From assembly GCA_052139595.1 (NCBI GenBank), contig JBKQWK010000285.1, positions 1 to 31,118 on the forward strand: DNA of 31,118 nt. The letters are read 5' to 3'. Below the pieces are notes generated by a model. It was not told where the DNA came from and did no database searches. It worked only from the letters and a program-made list of their open reading frames with translations. The DNA is from JBKQWK01 sp052139595 (GTDB lineage Bacteria > Actinomycetota > Thermoleophilia > UBA2241). Below are positions 1 to 8,257 of this stretch, in pieces (the stretch's first letter is position 1; each line of letters begins with the position of its first letter). Position numbers and translations under genes: made by a program.

Positions 1-714
1 GGAATGCACGCCTCCAACGGCATCCTCTTCAACCACGAAAGCCCCATCCGCGGCGAGACCTTCGTGACGCGCAAGATCACGCGCGCCGTGGCCCGCATCG
101 CCCTCGGCTTCCAGGACGTGCTCTACCTCGGTAACCTGCACTCGCAACGCGACTGGGGCCACGCGCGTGACTACGTGCGCGCCATGCACGCGATGCTGCA
201 GCAGGACGAGCCCGACGACTACGTCATTGCCAGTGGCGAACAGCACAGTGTGCAGGAGTTCGTCACGCGCGCTTTCACCGAGATCGGCGTCACGGTCGAA
301 TTCGAAGGCGAGGGCGTCGCCGAGGTCGGCCGTGTGGCTGCCGTCGACCGCGACCTGCTTGAGACTGCACGGCAGCGGGCGGAGGGCGGCGCCGCCCTTG
401 CCGCCGATCCCGCCGCCGTTGCCGCCGCCGTTGCCGCGAGTGCCGCCAGCGTCAACGCCGATGCAGTAGTGACAGCGGCATCAGTGCTCCGCCCCGGCGC
501 CCGCGTCGTGCGTGTCGACCAGCGCTACTATCGGCCGACCGAGGTCGAGTCGCTGCTCGGCGACCCCACCAAGGCACGGCAGCGACTCGGCTGGAAGGCA
601 ACCATCGGTTTCGCCGAGCTGGTGCGCGAAATGGTGCGCGAAGACATCAAGCAGGCGCAGCGTGACGACGTCTTACGGGCCGAAGGATTTGCGATCAGCG
701 ACCCACGCGAATAA
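1..714 (+). CDS. gmd: GDP-mannose 4,6-dehydratase, C-terminal part (5' end outside window)
   Basis: This enzyme converts GDP-mannose to GDP-4-keto-6-deoxymannose, the first step to GDP-fucose, GDP-rhamnose and related sugars for surface polysaccharide. The reading frame is open from base 1, so the gene starts upstream and the N-terminal Rossmann motif is not visible. What is present is typical of the family's C-terminal half: ASNGILFNHESP, GETFVTRKITRA, LYLGNL followed by RDWGHARDYVRAM, then RPTEVESLLGDP and RLGWKA. Odd point: between the AEVG motif near residue 108 and VDQRYYRP near residue 171 lies an Ala-rich stretch of about 60 residues. In the E. coli enzyme, as I recall it, this segment is about 25 residues. 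The DNA for it carries a perfect 12-bp tandem repeat. The gene faces the epimerase gene, with 35 bp between the two stops. Confidence 0.93.
   Translation, partial: GMHASNGILFNHESPIRGETFVTRKITRAVARIALGFQDVLYLGNLHSQRDWGHARDYVRAMHAMLQQDEPDDYVIASGEQHSVQEFVTRAFTEIGVTVEFEGEGVAEVGRVAAVDRDLLETARQRAEGGAALAADPAAVAAAVAASAASVNADAVVTAASVLRPGARVVRVDQRYYRPTEVESLLGDPTKARQRLGWKATIGFAELVREMVREDIKQAQRDDVLRAEGFAISDPRE
412..435 (+). repeat. 12-bp perfect tandem repeat (2 copies) inside gmd
   Basis: The unit GCCGCCGTTGCC occurs twice in a row and encodes Ala-Ala-Val-Ala twice. It lies in the Ala-rich insertion of the GDP-mannose dehydratase and suggests growth by replication slippage. Confidence 0.8.
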
Positions 715-749
715 CAGTCGGCCGCGCAGCGCAGCGACCACCCGGCCGA

Positions 750-1775
750 CTACGATCGACCCTGGCTCGTAAGCATGCGTCGCAAGCCTTCGCCCAGCTC
801 CACTGAGGGGGCGTAGCCAAGCACCTCGCGAGCCCACGCCAGAGAAGCGAGCGAGCGAGCAACGTCACCCTGCCGCGCCGCCCCATAGGTGACGTTCATG
901 GGCACGCCAGCGACAGCGCAAACGGTCTCGGCCAGCTGGCGCACGCTAGTCTCGCGCCCGGCGCCGACGTTCACGACGCTGCTGGCGCCGGGCGCAGCCG
1001 CCAGCGCCCGCAGATTGGCCTGCACGACGTCGCCCACAAAGACGAAATCGCGCGTCTGAGCGCCATCACCGTGCACTACCAGCGGCAAACCCTGCTGCAC
1101 GCGGGCCATGAACTGCGCGATCACGCCGGAGTACTCCGACGACGGATCCTGCCGCGGGCCGTACACATTGAAGTAACGCAGGCAGATGGTACTGAAGGAC
1201 GCCGGTGCAGCCACACCACCGTCGGCGGCCGCGTCACCGCCAGCCGCCGCACCACTGCCAGCCGCCGCGTCGCCGCGGGCAAGCACGCGCGCATACTCTT
1301 CGCACGCGAGTTTGACGACGGCGTAGGGCGAGAGCGGCGAGAGCGGCGACTCCTCAGTCAGCGGCAGTGCCGTTGAGGCGCCGTAGACGGCACACGATGA
1401 CGCCAGCACCACGCGACGCACGCCCTGTCGCTGCGCCGCCGCGAGCACTGTCACCGTGCCGCCCACGTTCACCGCATCGACCAGGGCGGGATCTTCGAAC
1501 GATCGCACCACCGACGGGATGGCTGCCTCGTGAAAGACCGCCTCGACGCCGCCCATAACATGCGCCACGGTCTCGGCGTCGCGCACGTCGCCTTCAACAA
1601 ACTCGATCGCCGCAGCACTCGCGGCCAGATTCTCGCGCTTGCCGCTCAACAGGTTGTCGAGCACGCGCACCCGGCGCCCCTGCGCTACCAGCGCGTCGAC
1701 CAGGTGCGAGCCGATAAACCCCGCGCCACCGGTCACAAGCACGGTGCCTGCGGCGCCGGCAACCTCCTGTGCCAT
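750..1775 (-). CDS. NAD-dependent sugar-nucleotide epimerase/dehydratase (UDP-glucose 4-epimerase-like)
   Basis: This is an extended short-chain dehydrogenase of 341 residues acting on nucleotide sugars, most like UDP-glucose/UDP-GlcNAc 4-epimerases; the exact substrate cannot be read from the sequence. The NAD-binding motif GGAGFIG is at residues 16-22. The Ser of ASSCAVYG is near residue 127, the YxxxK pair is Y151/K155, and YFNVYGPRQ is at 201-209. The ATG start overlaps the stop of the upstream sugar transferase gene by one base (TGATG), which implies translational coupling. Odd point: residues about 168-193, between the YxxxK helix and the following strand, are a Gly/Ala/Asp-rich low-complexity insert. 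Its DNA holds imperfect 18-bp repeats. The protein probably supplies a precursor for the polysaccharide started by the transferase next door. Confidence 0.88.
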   Translation of the reverse strand: MAQEVAGAAGTVLVTGGAGFIGSHLVDALVAQGRRVRVLDNLLSGKRENLAASAAAIEFVEGDVRDAETVAHVMGGVEAVFHEAAIPSVVRSFEDPALVDAVNVGGTVTVLAAAQRQGVRRVVLASSCAVYGASTALPLTEESPLSPLSPYAVVKLACEEYARVLARGDAAAGSGAAAGGDAAADGGVAAPASFSTICLRYFNVYGPRQDPSSEYSGVIAQFMARVQQGLPLVVHGDGAQTRDFVFVGDVVQANLRALAAAPGASSVVNVGAGRETSVRQLAETVCAVAGVPMNVTYGAARQGDVARSLASLAWAREVLGYAPSVELGEGLRRMLTSQGRS

Positions 1776-3364
1776 CAGTACGCGCCACGCTTTTCGAGCA
1801 CCGCGGGAATCGTTTCGAGCAGCAGCTTGATGTCCCAGCCGAGACTCCAGCCGGTCACGTACATGTAGTCGAGCTTGACCATCTCATCGAAGGGAATATC
1901 GCTGCGCCCCAGCACCTGCCACAGGCCGGTGATGCCAGGCGTAATGTCGAGCCGTTTTTGCGTCCAGCCGCGACATTGCTTGGCTTCTTCGACCCACAGC
2001 GGTCGCGGCCCCACGAGGCTCGTGTCGCCCTTGAGGACGTTGAAAATCTGCGGCAGCTCATCGAGACTCCAGCGACGCAAGAAGCCACCGCTGCGCGTCA
2101 CCCGTGGGTCCACATGAATCTTGAACATCGGTCCTGAGTACTCGTTCTCGCTCGCCAGGCTCGTACGCAGTGTTTCGGCGTCGACCTCCATGGAGCGGAA
2201 CTTGAAGATGCGAAATGACTTGCCGTTACGCCCCATACGTTCTTGAAAGTAGAAGACCGGGCCACGCGAGTCGACCTTGACAACCACGGCGATAACGATC
2301 AGCACCGGTAGCATGAGCACAAACAGCAGACCGCCGAAGACGAGGTCGAAGGCGCGCTTCACTGCCATGTTGAAGCGACTCAGTTCCACGTGACCGACGT
2401 CCAGGAGCGAGATACCTTCGATGTCGTCAACAGCGGCGCGCGAACTAACGACTTCGAACAACCGCGGCACAATGTTGACCTTGACACCGTGGTCAGCACA
2501 GGCGCGCACAATGTCGAGAAACTGTTCGTGACGAGCGCGCGAGAAGGCGACGATGACCCGCGTCACGTGTTCCCGAGTGATGATCGTCTCGAGATTGCTG
2601 AGAGAGCCGAGAACAGGTACGACGGCGCCGTTCTTGCCACGCCGCGGCTCGCCATCATCGAGAAAACCGACCAGGTCGAGCCGATACTCGGGGTGCTTGG
2701 CGATTTTGGCCGCCAGCGTATGACCGACTTCGCCAGCGCCGATGATGAGCGTACGCTCGGTGAACGCCGCTCGTGACCAGATGGTAACGCGCACAAGCCA
2801 ACGCGCGAACGGTACGATCACGATGGCGACCAGCCAGAAGGCGAACAGAGCGCCAATCGGCGCCTCGCGACCGTCAATGGCCAAGTACCCAATGAGCAGC
2901 ACCCAGCTCCCCGCGGTGAGCGCCGTGAGCCCACTGAACGACTCAACGATGCTCGAGCCGCCAATGCCGCGCCCCGGTTCGCGGTAGAGGCCAAAGACGT
3001 AGAGCATGAACAACCACCACGGGATCAAAGCAATGAACTCGAAAACGCCGCCGCGTAGATCCCGCGGAAACGCCGACAGCAGGTTGCCGGCGAGCGGCAA
3101 GTGCAGCGCAAATGAACTATTCGCCAACCACACGGCCAGAACCGCGCAGACGACCAGCGCGACTACGTCGGCGCTCAGGGTCGCCAGCACCCGCAGCGTG
3201 CGCGGCGACCGCGCCGTGCGCGCCGCCGGCCGAGCCAGAGCGTGTATGACAGGAGGTGAGCCCTGATGCAGCGTGCCATTGCCCATGTTTCCTGTATCGG
3301 CAACGGTCGGTCGATTCACAAGTGCTGATTCGACCTCTTCAGCCCAGGGACTGGACGCTCGCAT
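1775..3364 (-). CDS. Polyprenyl-phosphate sugar-1-phosphate transferase (WbaP/CpsE-like exopolysaccharide initiation)
   Basis: This membrane enzyme moves a sugar-1-phosphate from a nucleotide sugar to undecaprenyl phosphate and so starts assembly of a surface polysaccharide repeat unit. The 529-residue protein has the full layout of the exopolysaccharide glycosylphosphotransferase family. About four transmembrane segments lie between residues 57 and 195. A Rossmann-like cytoplasmic domain begins TLIIGAGEVGHTL. A further membrane segment starts KRAFDLVFGG. The C-terminal sugar-transferase domain carries GPVFYFQERMGRNGK, FKFRSM, RRWSLDELPQ, GDTSLVGPRPL and PGITGLWQVLGRS. The ATG start is preceded by a good GGAGGGG ribosome site 5 nt upstream. 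The epimerase gene follows with a one-base overlap. The sugar specificity (Glc, Gal or another) cannot be told. Confidence 0.92.
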   Translation of the reverse strand: MRASSPWAEEVESALVNRPTVADTGNMGNGTLHQGSPPVIHALARPAARTARSPRTLRVLATLSADVVALVVCAVLAVWLANSSFALHLPLAGNLLSAFPRDLRGGVFEFIALIPWWLFMLYVFGLYREPGRGIGGSSIVESFSGLTALTAGSWVLLIGYLAIDGREAPIGALFAFWLVAIVIVPFARWLVRVTIWSRAAFTERTLIIGAGEVGHTLAAKIAKHPEYRLDLVGFLDDGEPRRGKNGAVVPVLGSLSNLETIITREHVTRVIVAFSRARHEQFLDIVRACADHGVKVNIVPRLFEVVSSRAAVDDIEGISLLDVGHVELSRFNMAVKRAFDLVFGGLLFVLMLPVLIVIAVVVKVDSRGPVFYFQERMGRNGKSFRIFKFRSMEVDAETLRTSLASENEYSGPMFKIHVDPRVTRSGGFLRRWSLDELPQIFNVLKGDTSLVGPRPLWVEEAKQCRGWTQKRLDITPGITGLWQVLGRSDIPFDEMVKLDYMYVTGWSLGWDIKLLLETIPAVLEKRGAY

Positions 3365-3525
3365 CTACCCCTCCGCACCGCATCGTCATGACGTCGCTGC
3401 CGCGATAAAACGCCCCCGCTCGCGGCCTTCTACGGTTTCCCTAGCTCTACGTCCTCAGTTGGCGTACGAGTTCTCTCCAGTCGGCGCCATTTTTAGTCCG
3501 TTTCGCAGGATTAAACCGCTCACCC

Positions 3526-4299
3526 TCAGAGAATCACTTCAAGGGCGCTGATCGCCGTGGCCCGATTCTGCTGCACATCGATGATCACCGCGTCAAGGCG
3601 CACCGGCCCTTCCGCCACCTCAAAGCGCTGCGGCAGCTCGGTCAGAAAGCGCTGCACGATGATGTCCGTGCGCACACCGATCACCGATTCGAGCGGCCCG
3701 GTCATGCCGACATCGGTGATGTAAGCCGTACCGCCGGGCAAAACACGGGCGTCGCTGGTTTGCACGTGCGTGTGCGTGCCCACAACGGCCGTGACCCGCC
3801 CATCGAGGTAGTGGCCCATGGCGACCTTCTCGCTGGTCGCCTCGGCGTGTAGATCGACGACAATCGCGTCGGCAAGCCGGGCCGCCTCGTCAACCAGGCG
3901 GTCGACAATGCGGAACGGGCTCATGCCCGTGCCCATGAAGAGTTCGCCGGCGAGGTTGATCACGGCCACCTCGCTGCCATCGCCTGCCGGTCGCACCGTG
4001 AGGCCGCGGCCGGGAGCCGCGGCCGGGTAGTTCGCCGGTCGCACGATGCGCTCGTCTGCAGTGAGGAACTGATACACCTCACGCTGCCTCCAGACGTGAT
4101 TGCCCGTCGTAAGCACGTCAACGCCGGCGGCAAGCAGCTTGAGCGCAATCCTGGAGGTAATCCCGGCGCCGTTGGCGGCGTTCTCACCGTTGGCGATGAC
4201 GAAGTCGATACCGCCATCATCCTTAAAGCCCGGCAGCCACTGCGTCAGAGCGTCCCTGCCGGGCTGACCAAACACATCACCTATGAACAGGAGCTTCAC
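3526..4299 (-). CDS. YmdB-family metallophosphoesterase (TIGR00282 type)
   Basis: This is a calcineurin-like dinuclear-metal phosphodiesterase of 257 residues, the usual family length. Bacillus YmdB hydrolyses 2',3'-cyclic nucleotides and affects biofilm and motility choices. The family signature is complete: LLFIGDVFGQPGRDAL at the N terminus, then IANGENAANGAGIT, TTGNHVW, DLHAEATSEK, VVGTHTHVQT and YITDVGMTGP, which together give the metal-binding Asp, Glu, Asn and His residues. The GTG start is chosen because GAGGTG lies just upstream and no ATG fits. In many bacteria this gene lies next to rny (RNase Y), but no rny is seen here. A gap of 161 bp separates it from the sugar transferase on the same strand, so co-transcription is possible. 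No clear terminator or promoter was found in that gap. Confidence 0.9.
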   Translation of the reverse strand: MKLLFIGDVFGQPGRDALTQWLPGFKDDGGIDFVIANGENAANGAGITSRIALKLLAAGVDVLTTGNHVWRQREVYQFLTADERIVRPANYPAAAPGRGLTVRPAGDGSEVAVINLAGELFMGTGMSPFRIVDRLVDEAARLADAIVVDLHAEATSEKVAMGHYLDGRVTAVVGTHTHVQTSDARVLPGGTAYITDVGMTGPLESVIGVRTDIIVQRFLTELPQRFEVAEGPVRLDAVIIDVQQNRATAISALEVIL

Positions 4300-4424
4300 A
4301 ACTCACCTCGCTCGAATATGCGGCGTCAGCGCACGTGCCATCCACCGTAACTTGATGCGGTCGCGACGACCAGACTCCAACGCCGGACCAGCGTTGTCGG
4401 CCCTGCGCCTGCGTGGGGGCCACG

Positions 4425-4430
4425 ATTATA
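4425..4430 (-). promoter_or_regulatory. Candidate -10 box (TATAAT) for the ymdB-like gene
   Basis: A perfect TATAAT on the minus strand stands out in GC-rich surroundings, about 125 nt upstream of the GTG start. No convincing -35 box is seen at 17 nt spacing, so this is a weak call. Confidence 0.3.
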
Positions 4431-4586
4431 CACGGAGCCTCCGGCTACCGACCGCGCGCCGGTGACCGCGCGCTGGTTTAAGTCTCGCGCACGTAACCGG
4501 CGCGCGCAGGCGCGCTACCCGTGCGGGCACTCACTGCACTGCCTTCGCCGGCCGGCAACGTGACAAGGTGGCGACGCCAAGGTGTC

Positions 4587-4601
4587 GACAGGTATCCTGT
4601 C
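4587..4601. promoter_or_regulatory. 15-bp dyad (GACAGG-TAT-CCTGTC), possible operator
   Basis: A perfect 6-bp inverted repeat with a 3-bp centre lies 81 nt upstream of the membrane-protein start. It contains TATCCT, which could act as a -10 box, and two GTCGAC hexamers flank the area at 4584 and 4605. A role as operator or promoter is inferred only. Confidence 0.3.
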
Positions 4602-4681
4602 TAAGTCGACGATTGGTTGGCGGGCGTGGCCGAGTTGCCGGCGCGACGCCGGACCCGCGACCGACGAAGCAAAGGAGTCAG

Positions 4682-5080
4682 GTGAAGTTCGCCCGCGACA
4701 TTCCCGAAGGTGAAGCGACAAAGCGAACCCGCGCGCTCACGATCGTGCAGCTCGTCTACGCCCTCGCTTGTGTCACGGTCGCGCCGCCTCTGATCTTCAC
4801 GCTGGGACCCGCCGCCGATGTCACCAACGGCACGTCGGTGCGCCTGCTTGGCGCCGCCCTGCTGGCCTTCAGCGCCGGCGCCCTGGCAGTCGCACGCTAC
4901 CCGCGCAGGAATCGCGCCCTGTTACAGGTCGAGATCATCTTCACGGCATTAACAACGCTGTTTCTGATGTATCGGCTGATCGCCGACCACAATCCCAACG
5001 ACCGCGCCTGGCTCTTGCTACCGCCTGTGGTAATCGGCCTCGCTCTGCTGGTGCTGCTCTACCCGCGCACGCCCGCCTGA
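4682..5080 (+). CDS. Small four-helix membrane protein of unknown function
   Basis: I do not recognise this 132-residue protein. A short charged N-terminal tail (KFARDIPEGEATKRTR) is followed by four hydrophobic stretches, roughly residues 18-39, 49-68, 80-101 and 110-128, so it is an integral membrane protein. The frame is open further upstream to a GTG at 4568. The GTG at 4682 is preferred because AAAGGAG lies 5 nt before it and because the upstream part is Arg-rich and not protein-like. The gene converges on nuoN with 32 bp between the two stops. No catalytic motif, Cys or His cluster is visible. Its position beside the complex I operon does not by itself suggest a role. Confidence 0.7.
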   Translation: MKFARDIPEGEATKRTRALTIVQLVYALACVTVAPPLIFTLGPAADVTNGTSVRLLGAALLAFSAGALAVARYPRRNRALLQVEIIFTALTTLFLMYRLIADHNPNDRAWLLLPPVVIGLALLVLLYPRTPA

Positions 5081-5112
5081 CGAGCGGCCGCGAGCCGCAC
5101 CGCGCCTAGCTT

Positions 5113-6666
5113 TTACCCGAGCACGTGGCGCAAGGCATTCTGCGCCGAGGTGATCAGCGGCGAAGGGTACAACCCGAGGACAATCACGGCAGCAGCCGAA
5201 ATCGCCAGCACCGTACTCACACCCAGGGAGAGGCCAGCCGAATCGAGAGTGACCTCCACTCCTTCGGGCTGCTCACGAAAGTACATGTACCAGACGATGC
5301 GCAGGTAGTAGTAAGCCGACACGGCACTCATCAGCACAGCGATGATCGCCAGCCATGTGTAGTGCGCCTGCACGACGGACGTGAACAGGTAAAACTTGCC
5401 CCAGAACCCGATCGTCGGTGGAATGCCGGTCAGCGAGATCATGAAGAGCATCATCGCAAACGCCGACCACGGCATACTGCGCGCCAGTCCGGCCATCTCG
5501 TCGATCGTGTACGTGAACCGGCGCCGGTTGCGGATCCACACCAGCAGTCCAAACGCACCCAGGTTCATGAAGGTATAGCCGGCCAAATAGAAGAGCACCG
5601 CACTCGTGCCTTGACCGTTCATGACGCCAGCGCTCTTGCCGTGGGCGCCGCCGAAGAGGCCGCCGAGGCCGCCGGCCGTCGCGGCGAGCTTGCCGGCGGC
5701 GATGACGCCCAGCATGAGGTAGCCGGCGTGGGCAATGCTCGAGTAGGCGAGCATGCGCTTGATGTTGCGCTGCGGCAGCGCCAGCACGTTGCCGACGACC
5801 ATGGTGACGATGCTGAGCATGATGAGGGCATCGGCCCACACCTGCCAGTTGGGCGCCGCCGCGAGCAGAAAGAGCTTCATGAAACCGGCGAAGGCGGCCG
5901 CTTTGATGCCCACCGACATGAAGGCAGTCACCGGCGTCGGCGCGCCCTCGTACACATCCGGCGCCCAGCTGTGAAACGGCACCGCGGCGATCTTGAAGCC
6001 AAAGCCGACGGTGATCAGCAGCAAGGCAACAATGCTCAGGCCAGTGCGACCGCCCAGATGGGCCAGGCTGACGCCGATAGCGGCGTAGTTGGTCTGGCCG
6101 CTGGCGCCATACAGCAGGGCCAGACCAAAGACGAGAAGCGCCGAGGCAAAGGCGCCGTTGACGAAGTACTTGAGCGCCGCTTCTTCCGACTTGCTGTCGC
6201 GGCGCATGAACCCGGCAAGGACGTAGGTCGGCAGTGACATCAACTCGAAGGCGATGAAGAAGACGATAAGGTCGGTAGCCACAGCCATGCCCACCATGCC
6301 GCTGATGACGTGCAGAAGCAGGGCGTAAAACTCGCCGCGGCCGTGCTCACGCTTCTCCAGGTACGCATCCGACAGCATAACCGTAAACAGGCCAATGAGG
6401 CAGAACAGAACCGTGAAAAAGAGTCCGTAGCGGTCGTTGCCGATCATGTGGTTGAAGCCCGACTCCGCCACCCGGCCGTTAAGCGTCACGCCGCCGCTGA
6501 AGGTGATCCACTGCCCCACGGCGACGGCGGCGGTGGCAATCAGACCAGCCGCCGCAACCCAGGCTAGAACGCCCTTGTCGCGCACGAACATGTCGACCAG
6601 CAACACAACCAGAGCCGCACCGGCCAGTACCACGGCAGGCAGAATAGTCACGACAGAGTTATGCAT
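5113..6666 (-). CDS. nuoN: NADH-quinone oxidoreductase subunit N
   Basis: This is an antiporter-like proton-pumping subunit in the membrane arm of complex I. The 517-residue protein has about 14 hydrophobic helices and the hallmark WAPDVYEGAPTPVTAFM with its conserved Pro and acidic residues. It also has KRMLAYSSIAHAGYLM and TGIPPTIGFWGKF. The frame extends 39 bases upstream into nuoM. The ATG at 6666 is chosen because it begins one base after the nuoM stop and gives the family's usual start, MHNSVVTILPAVV. A Gly/Ala-rich loop (about residues 329-350, around GGLGGLFGGAHGKSAG) is longer than I expect for NuoN. It is the last gene of the operon. Confidence 0.96.
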   Translation of the reverse strand: MHNSVVTILPAVVLAGAALVVLLVDMFVRDKGVLAWVAAAGLIATAAVAVGQWITFSGGVTLNGRVAESGFNHMIGNDRYGLFFTVLFCLIGLFTVMLSDAYLEKREHGRGEFYALLLHVISGMVGMAVATDLIVFFIAFELMSLPTYVLAGFMRRDSKSEEAALKYFVNGAFASALLVFGLALLYGASGQTNYAAIGVSLAHLGGRTGLSIVALLLITVGFGFKIAAVPFHSWAPDVYEGAPTPVTAFMSVGIKAAAFAGFMKLFLLAAAPNWQVWADALIMLSIVTMVVGNVLALPQRNIKRMLAYSSIAHAGYLMLGVIAAGKLAATAGGLGGLFGGAHGKSAGVMNGQGTSAVLFYLAGYTFMNLGAFGLLVWIRNRRRFTYTIDEMAGLARSMPWSAFAMMLFMISLTGIPPTIGFWGKFYLFTSVVQAHYTWLAIIAVLMSAVSAYYYLRIVWYMYFREQPEGVEVTLDSAGLSLGVSTVLAISAAAVIVLGLYPSPLITSAQNALRHVLG

Positions 6667-6667
6667 G

Positions 6668-8257
6668 TTAGAACCGCCCCTGGGTGATGTTGAACAGGTC
6701 GGCAAGGCCGTGCACGTGCGCCTGACTCAGCGAAGGCGTCACCTGATCAAGGATGTGCTGCACCGGCAGGTGCAGCAGATTGAGAAACGTGTTGGGGTAA
6801 ACGCCGACCCAGATGGCCAGCACTACCAGTGGCGCCAGGGAGACGATCTCTTTGAAGCCGAAGTCCTTGAGAGCGATGGCCGGCTTAACATCGTCGTCGC
6901 CGCGATCGTTGAAGAGCACCCGCTGGAACATCCACAGCAGATAGATGGCGGCGAGAATCACACCGATGGCGGCGACGGCGCCCAGGACGTGCGAGTAGTG
7001 GAACAGACCGAGAAGGCTGAGGAACTCGCCGACAAAGCCGTTCAGTCCAGGCAGCCCGATCGAGCCGAGGGAGAAGAAGAGGAAGAACCCCGCCAGAATG
7101 GGCAGCGGTTTCGCCAGGCTGCCCATGTCGGCGATCTGCCGTGTGTGCGTGCGCTCGTACAGAAAACCGACGACAAGGAAGAGGGCGCCGGTGAGAATAC
7201 CGTGATTGAACATCACCAGAATGGCGCCCTCCATGCCCTGAGGGTTGCCGAGGATGGCGATGCTGGCGAAGATGCCGGCCGTCACGAAGCCCATGTGGCT
7301 CACGCTCGAATAGGCGACCAGCTTCTTCAGATCCTTCTGCACCATCGCCGTGAGCGCCCCGTAGATGATAGCGATCACGCTGAGCACGAGCACGTACGGC
7401 ACGAAGGTGAGCGCCGCCCGCGGGAACATGGGCAGGCAGAAGCGCAGGATGCCGTACCCACCCATCTTCAGCATCACGCCGGCGAGGATCACCGAACCGG
7501 CCGTCGGCGCCTCTACGTGGGCATCCGGCAGCCAGGTGTGTACGGGGAACATCGGCACCTTGATGGCGAACGCCAGGAAGAAGGCGGCAAAAGCCCAGAA
7601 CTGCAGGTGATAGGGGAAAGCTTGCCGGCTCAGCTCCTGGATGTTGAACGTCAGGCCGGTCGCACTGTGATCCTTGGTGTACCAGACGATGGCGATGATG
7701 GCGACCAGCATGAGCAGACTGCCGACGAGCGTAAAGAGAAAGAATTTGATAGCGGCATAGATCTTACGTGGGCCGCCCCAGATCCCGATGATGAAGTACA
7801 TCGGTATCAGCATTGCCTCCCAGAACACGTAGAAGAGGAAGATGTCGGTGGCCACGAAAACACCAGTCATGCCGACCTGCAGCAACAGCAGCGAGATGAA
7901 GAAGCCGCGCTCGCGGTCCTTGACGTAGTTCCAGCTGGAAATGATGACGATGAACCCGAGCAGCGTCGTCAGAAAGAGCAGCAACGCCGAGATGCCGTCA
8001 ACACCAAAGCCGTAGTGAATGTTGAAACGTTTGATCCAGGTGAAGTTCTCGACAAACTGCATGCCCGGCGTGCTGGTCTGGAGCTTGAGCAGCATCCAGA
8101 TGCTGAGGAAAAAGGCGGCCAGCGTCGCTACCAGGGAGACAACCTTGTAAAATTGCGGCCGGTTCTTGCCGGCAACCAGGATCACCAGCACCGCCACCAA
8201 AGGCAAGTAGGTGATGACCGAAAGCACGGGAAATCCGATCTGCGCCTGCCAACCCAT
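6668..8257 (-). CDS. nuoM: NADH-quinone oxidoreductase subunit M
   Basis: This is the second antiporter-like proton-pumping subunit of the complex I membrane arm. It has 529 residues, normal for the family, and about 14 transmembrane helices. The signature WLPDAHVEAPTAGSVILAG is present. KKLVAYSSVSHMGFVTAG and SIGLPGLNGFVGEF match the second half of the antiporter fold. FWEAMLIPMYFIIGIWGG carries the conserved Glu of helix 5. The ATG start directly abuts the stop of nuoL with no gap, and the stop lies one base before nuoN, so translation of L, M and N is probably coupled. Confidence 0.97.
   Translation of the reverse strand: MGWQAQIGFPVLSVITYLPLVAVLVILVAGKNRPQFYKVVSLVATLAAFFLSIWMLLKLQTSTPGMQFVENFTWIKRFNIHYGFGVDGISALLLFLTTLLGFIVIISSWNYVKDRERGFFISLLLLQVGMTGVFVATDIFLFYVFWEAMLIPMYFIIGIWGGPRKIYAAIKFFLFTLVGSLLMLVAIIAIVWYTKDHSATGLTFNIQELSRQAFPYHLQFWAFAAFFLAFAIKVPMFPVHTWLPDAHVEAPTAGSVILAGVMLKMGGYGILRFCLPMFPRAALTFVPYVLVLSVIAIIYGALTAMVQKDLKKLVAYSSVSHMGFVTAGIFASIAILGNPQGMEGAILVMFNHGILTGALFLVVGFLYERTHTRQIADMGSLAKPLPILAGFFLFFSLGSIGLPGLNGFVGEFLSLLGLFHYSHVLGAVAAIGVILAAIYLLWMFQRVLFNDRGDDDVKPAIALKDFGFKEIVSLAPLVVLAIWVGVYPNTFLNLLHLPVQHILDQVTPSLSQAHVHGLADLFNITQGRF

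Larger units (their letters stand above)
4300..4681. other. Divergent intergenic region between the ymdB-like gene and the membrane-protein gene
   Basis: No gene, tRNA or known riboswitch was recognised in these 382 bases. The region holds a possible TATAAT box facing the ymdB-like gene, a direct repeat GACCGCGCGC at 4450-4459 and 4464-4473, strongly GC-rich sequence around 4495-4515, and a 15-bp dyad near 4587 on the side of the membrane-protein gene. Confidence 0.6.

Noticed and set aside
5081..5112. GCGGC-N5-GCCGC hairpin between the small membrane protein gene and nuoN as an intrinsic terminator
   Set aside because: The stem is only 5 bp, and the only T-run (TTTT) is about 10 nt downstream, so the pattern is no better than chance in GC-rich DNA.
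5125..6237. Long plus-strand frame opposite nuoN, with similar frames opposite nuoL, nuoF, iorA and paaK
   Set aside because: All mirror real genes, have atypical composition and lack ribosome sites and known motifs.
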